Part shown: positions 30,820 to 32,158 of the stretch, piece by piece
Layout of the letters: the number at the start of each line of letters is the position of its first letter
Numbering within the stretch: the first letter of the stretch is position 1
Source of the DNA: an uncultured Rhodospirillales bacterium
Lineage (GTDB): Bacteria > Pseudomonadota > Alphaproteobacteria > Acetobacterales > Acetobacteraceae
Direction: 5' to 3'
Assembly: GCA_903864895.1 (NCBI GenBank)
Contig: CAIPHQ010000050.1
Location: 1-32,158 of the forward strand
DNA: 32,158 nucleotides
Program-made: the position numbers and the translations under genes
The notes under the pieces: model-generated
Seen by the model: only the letters and a program-made list of their open reading frames with translations
What the model was told of the DNA's origin: nothing
Database searches by the model: none

Positions 30820-31413
30820 ATGAACATCGCGCTTCGCAAGCCGCGCATGTCGCGGGAAGACTTTTTCGTCTGGGCTGAAGCCCAGAACGAACGCTTCGAG
30901 TTTGACGGGTTTGCCCCGGTGGCGATGACCGGGGGGAATAACCGGCACAGCCTGATCAGCCTGAACGTCCATGCGGCTCTGCGATCATACTTGAGCGGCA
31001 AACCTTGCCGCCCGCTCGGTCCAGATGCGGGGCTTCGCACTATCGGCGACGCTGTGCGCTACCCGGATGCGCTTGTTACCTGCTCAAAATTCGATGAACT
31101 CGCGCGCGAAGTGCCCGGCGTGGTCGTGGTGTTCGAGGTACTCAGCCCTACGTCCGGCCACGTGGACCGGATCGTCAAGCTGCTGGAATACCGCGCGGTG
31201 GCGTCCATCCGCCGCTACGTGATCGTGGAATATGCCAGCGCCGCCGTCACCGTGCACGCGCGCGCCGAAGCAGGGGCGGACTGGACCACCACGGCGCTGA
31301 CCGGCGAGGGCAGTCTGGACTTGCCCGAGATTGGCATCACGGTGCCGGTCGCGGACCTGTATCGCGGGACCGAGCTTGAACCCGGCAGCAGCCCGGACGC
31401 CGCTGCCGGATAA
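30820..31413 (+). CDS. Uma2 family endonuclease-like protein
   Basis: This 197-residue protein has the PD-(D/E)XK-type Uma2 fold: MSREDFFVWAEAQNERFEFDG at the N-terminus, RYPDALVTC with the metal-binding Asp, and VVFEVLSPTSGHVDRIVKL with the Glu. Uma2 proteins are numerous in cyanobacteria and also occur in phototrophic proteobacteria; their function is unknown, and nuclease activity is only predicted. ATG 30820 starts 36 bases after pucC on the same strand, but a shared role is not evident. Confidence 0.88.
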   Translation: MNIALRKPRMSREDFFVWAEAQNERFEFDGFAPVAMTGGNNRHSLISLNVHAALRSYLSGKPCRPLGPDAGLRTIGDAVRYPDALVTCSKFDELAREVPGVVVVFEVLSPTSGHVDRIVKLLEYRAVASIRRYVIVEYASAAVTVHARAEAGADWTTTALTGEGSLDLPEIGITVPVADLYRGTELEPGSSPDAAAG

Positions 31414-31416
31414 GGG

Positions 31417-32046
31417 CTACACCCCCGGCAACTCGTTCACGCACGCCACCCGCCAGCCCCGTGCCATACGGTCCAGCCGGGTCAGCGAGATGTTCTCCAC
31501 CGAGAAATGCAGCGCCATGTCCGGGGCCAGACCCACCGCATGGGCAATCGCCGCTCGGATCACGCCGCCATGCGTCACCACCACCACGTCTTCGCCCACA
31601 TGGTCGCGGGCAATGCGCTCGATGGTCTCGCCCATCCGCACGATGCCGTCGGCCATGCTCTCGCCGCCCGGGGGGCGTTCGGTGCCGGACAGCGGCCAGA
31701 AGGCATGCGGATCATCGCGCAGCAGCGGCGGCACCTCGTGGTGGCGCATGCCCTGCCAGCCACCGAAATCCAGTTCGATCAGGCCAGGCACGATCTCCAG
31801 CGTCTGTTCAGCGTAGCCGGCACGGAAAATCGCCGCCGCCGTGCGCTGCGTGCGGATCAGCGGGCTGGCCATCCAGTGCGCCGGGCGCGGCAGGCGGCGG
31901 GCGAGGGCGGCGTACATGCCCGCCTGCGCCTCCAGCGTGTGCGGGCAGAGTTCCACGTCCATCGTGCCGTACACGATCAGCCGGGCATTTTCCTCCACCA
32001 GCGCGTGCCGGATCAGCCACAGCCTTGTTTCTTGGGTGTCGGTCAT
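31417..32046 (-). CDS. histidine phosphatase family protein (phosphoglycerate mutase-like)
   Basis: This 209-residue branch-1 histidine phosphatase has the catalytic loop LIRHALVEENARLIVYG (the usual RHG is RHA here), a second arginine in SPLIRTQRTAAA, Glu in GLIELDFGGWQG and the second His in VVVVTHGGVIRA. Possible substrates range from phosphosugars to alpha-ribazole phosphate; none can be chosen. The ATG at 32046 starts four bases after the stop of the upstream membrane protein gene, so they form an operon. It is convergent with the Uma2 gene. Confidence 0.92.
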   Translation of the reverse strand: MTDTQETRLWLIRHALVEENARLIVYGTMDVELCPHTLEAQAGMYAALARRLPRPAHWMASPLIRTQRTAAAIFRAGYAEQTLEIVPGLIELDFGGWQGMRHHEVPPLLRDDPHAFWPLSGTERPPGGESMADGIVRMGETIERIARDHVGEDVVVVTHGGVIRAAIAHAVGLAPDMALHFSVENISLTRLDRMARGWRVACVNELPGV

Positions 32047-32050
32047 ACAC

Positions 32051-32158
32051 TCACTCGCCGATGGACAGCAGTGCGCCGCGCCGGCGGGCGGCGCGGAATT
32101 GCTGTGCGAACAACAGGATAGCGGCCAGCAGCCACAGAATGTTCAGCCCGGTCGCCCA
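32051..32158 (-). CDS. C-terminal end of a membrane protein (cut by window edge)
   Basis: Only the last 35 residues lie in the window: a hydrophobic helix (LNILWLLAAILLFAQQF) followed by a basic tail (RAARRRGALLSIGE). This looks like the end of an inner membrane protein. The family cannot be told. It is four bases upstream of the histidine phosphatase gene on the same strand. Confidence 0.6.
   Translation of the reverse strand, partial: WATGLNILWLLAAILLFAQQFRAARRRGALLSIGE

Overview
The window is GC-rich DNA of an alphaproteobacterial type and carries a purple-bacterial photosynthesis locus. It holds LH2-type antenna genes (pucB, pucB, pucA) followed by the antenna assembly transporter pucC. 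Other alphaproteobacterial markers are the run of SUV3-like helicase, S4 protein, FdxA ferredoxin and CarD regulator, a LysR regulator divergent from a DUF1127 gene, and pepA-holC. A phototrophic member of the Rhodospirillales/Acetobacteraceae is plausible, but no rRNA or other taxonomic marker is present to settle it.

Layout. 1-5000: tsaC/sua5 (cut by the window edge) behind cysQ on the minus strand, divergent from pepA-holC, then an exported metallo-beta-lactamase-fold hydrolase. 5000-12900: DUF1127 and LysR (divergent), a phytanoyl-CoA dioxygenase-like oxygenase, CDP-diacylglycerol diphosphatase, a divergent pair for surface-polysaccharide synthesis (nucleotide-sugar dehydratase and polyprenyl-phosphate sugar-phosphate transferase), and a MarR regulator with a UMF1-type MFS transporter. 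12900-17200: a second M17 aminopeptidase, htpG, and a translationally coupled small-protein/HEPN pair. 17300-21700: helicase, S4, fdxA, carD. 21670-22590: a two-gene minus-strand unit whose first product has the motif layout of an ADP-ribosyltransferase. 22670-28000: a Bax inhibitor-1 family protein, an ABC permease/ATPase pair divergent from tesA (the layout of E. coli tesA-ybbA-ybbP), and thpR coupled to tesA. 28000-30800: the puc locus. 30800-end: a Uma2 endonuclease-like protein, a histidine phosphatase and the end of a membrane protein gene.

The most interesting part is the puc locus. A complete LH2 beta gene stands without an alpha partner. It lies in front of a second beta gene that is followed by alpha and pucC, and the 5' regions of the two beta genes are recognisably duplicated (a 20-nt promoter-proximal element, a TGT-N12-ACA site, a shared ACTAACAA and a leader hairpin). 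The alpha protein carries Phe44-Leu45 in place of Tyr44-Trp45, the known signature of blue-shifted B800-820 (LH3) antennae. The locus may therefore encode a low-light-type antenna with two possible beta subunits.

The other candidates for undescribed systems are the ADP-ribosyltransferase-like pair between carD and the Bax inhibitor gene, and the HEPN pair just upstream of htpG. Both have overlapping start and stop codons and a partner protein I do not recognise. I saw no tRNA, rRNA, insertion sequence, CRISPR array or prophage in the window.
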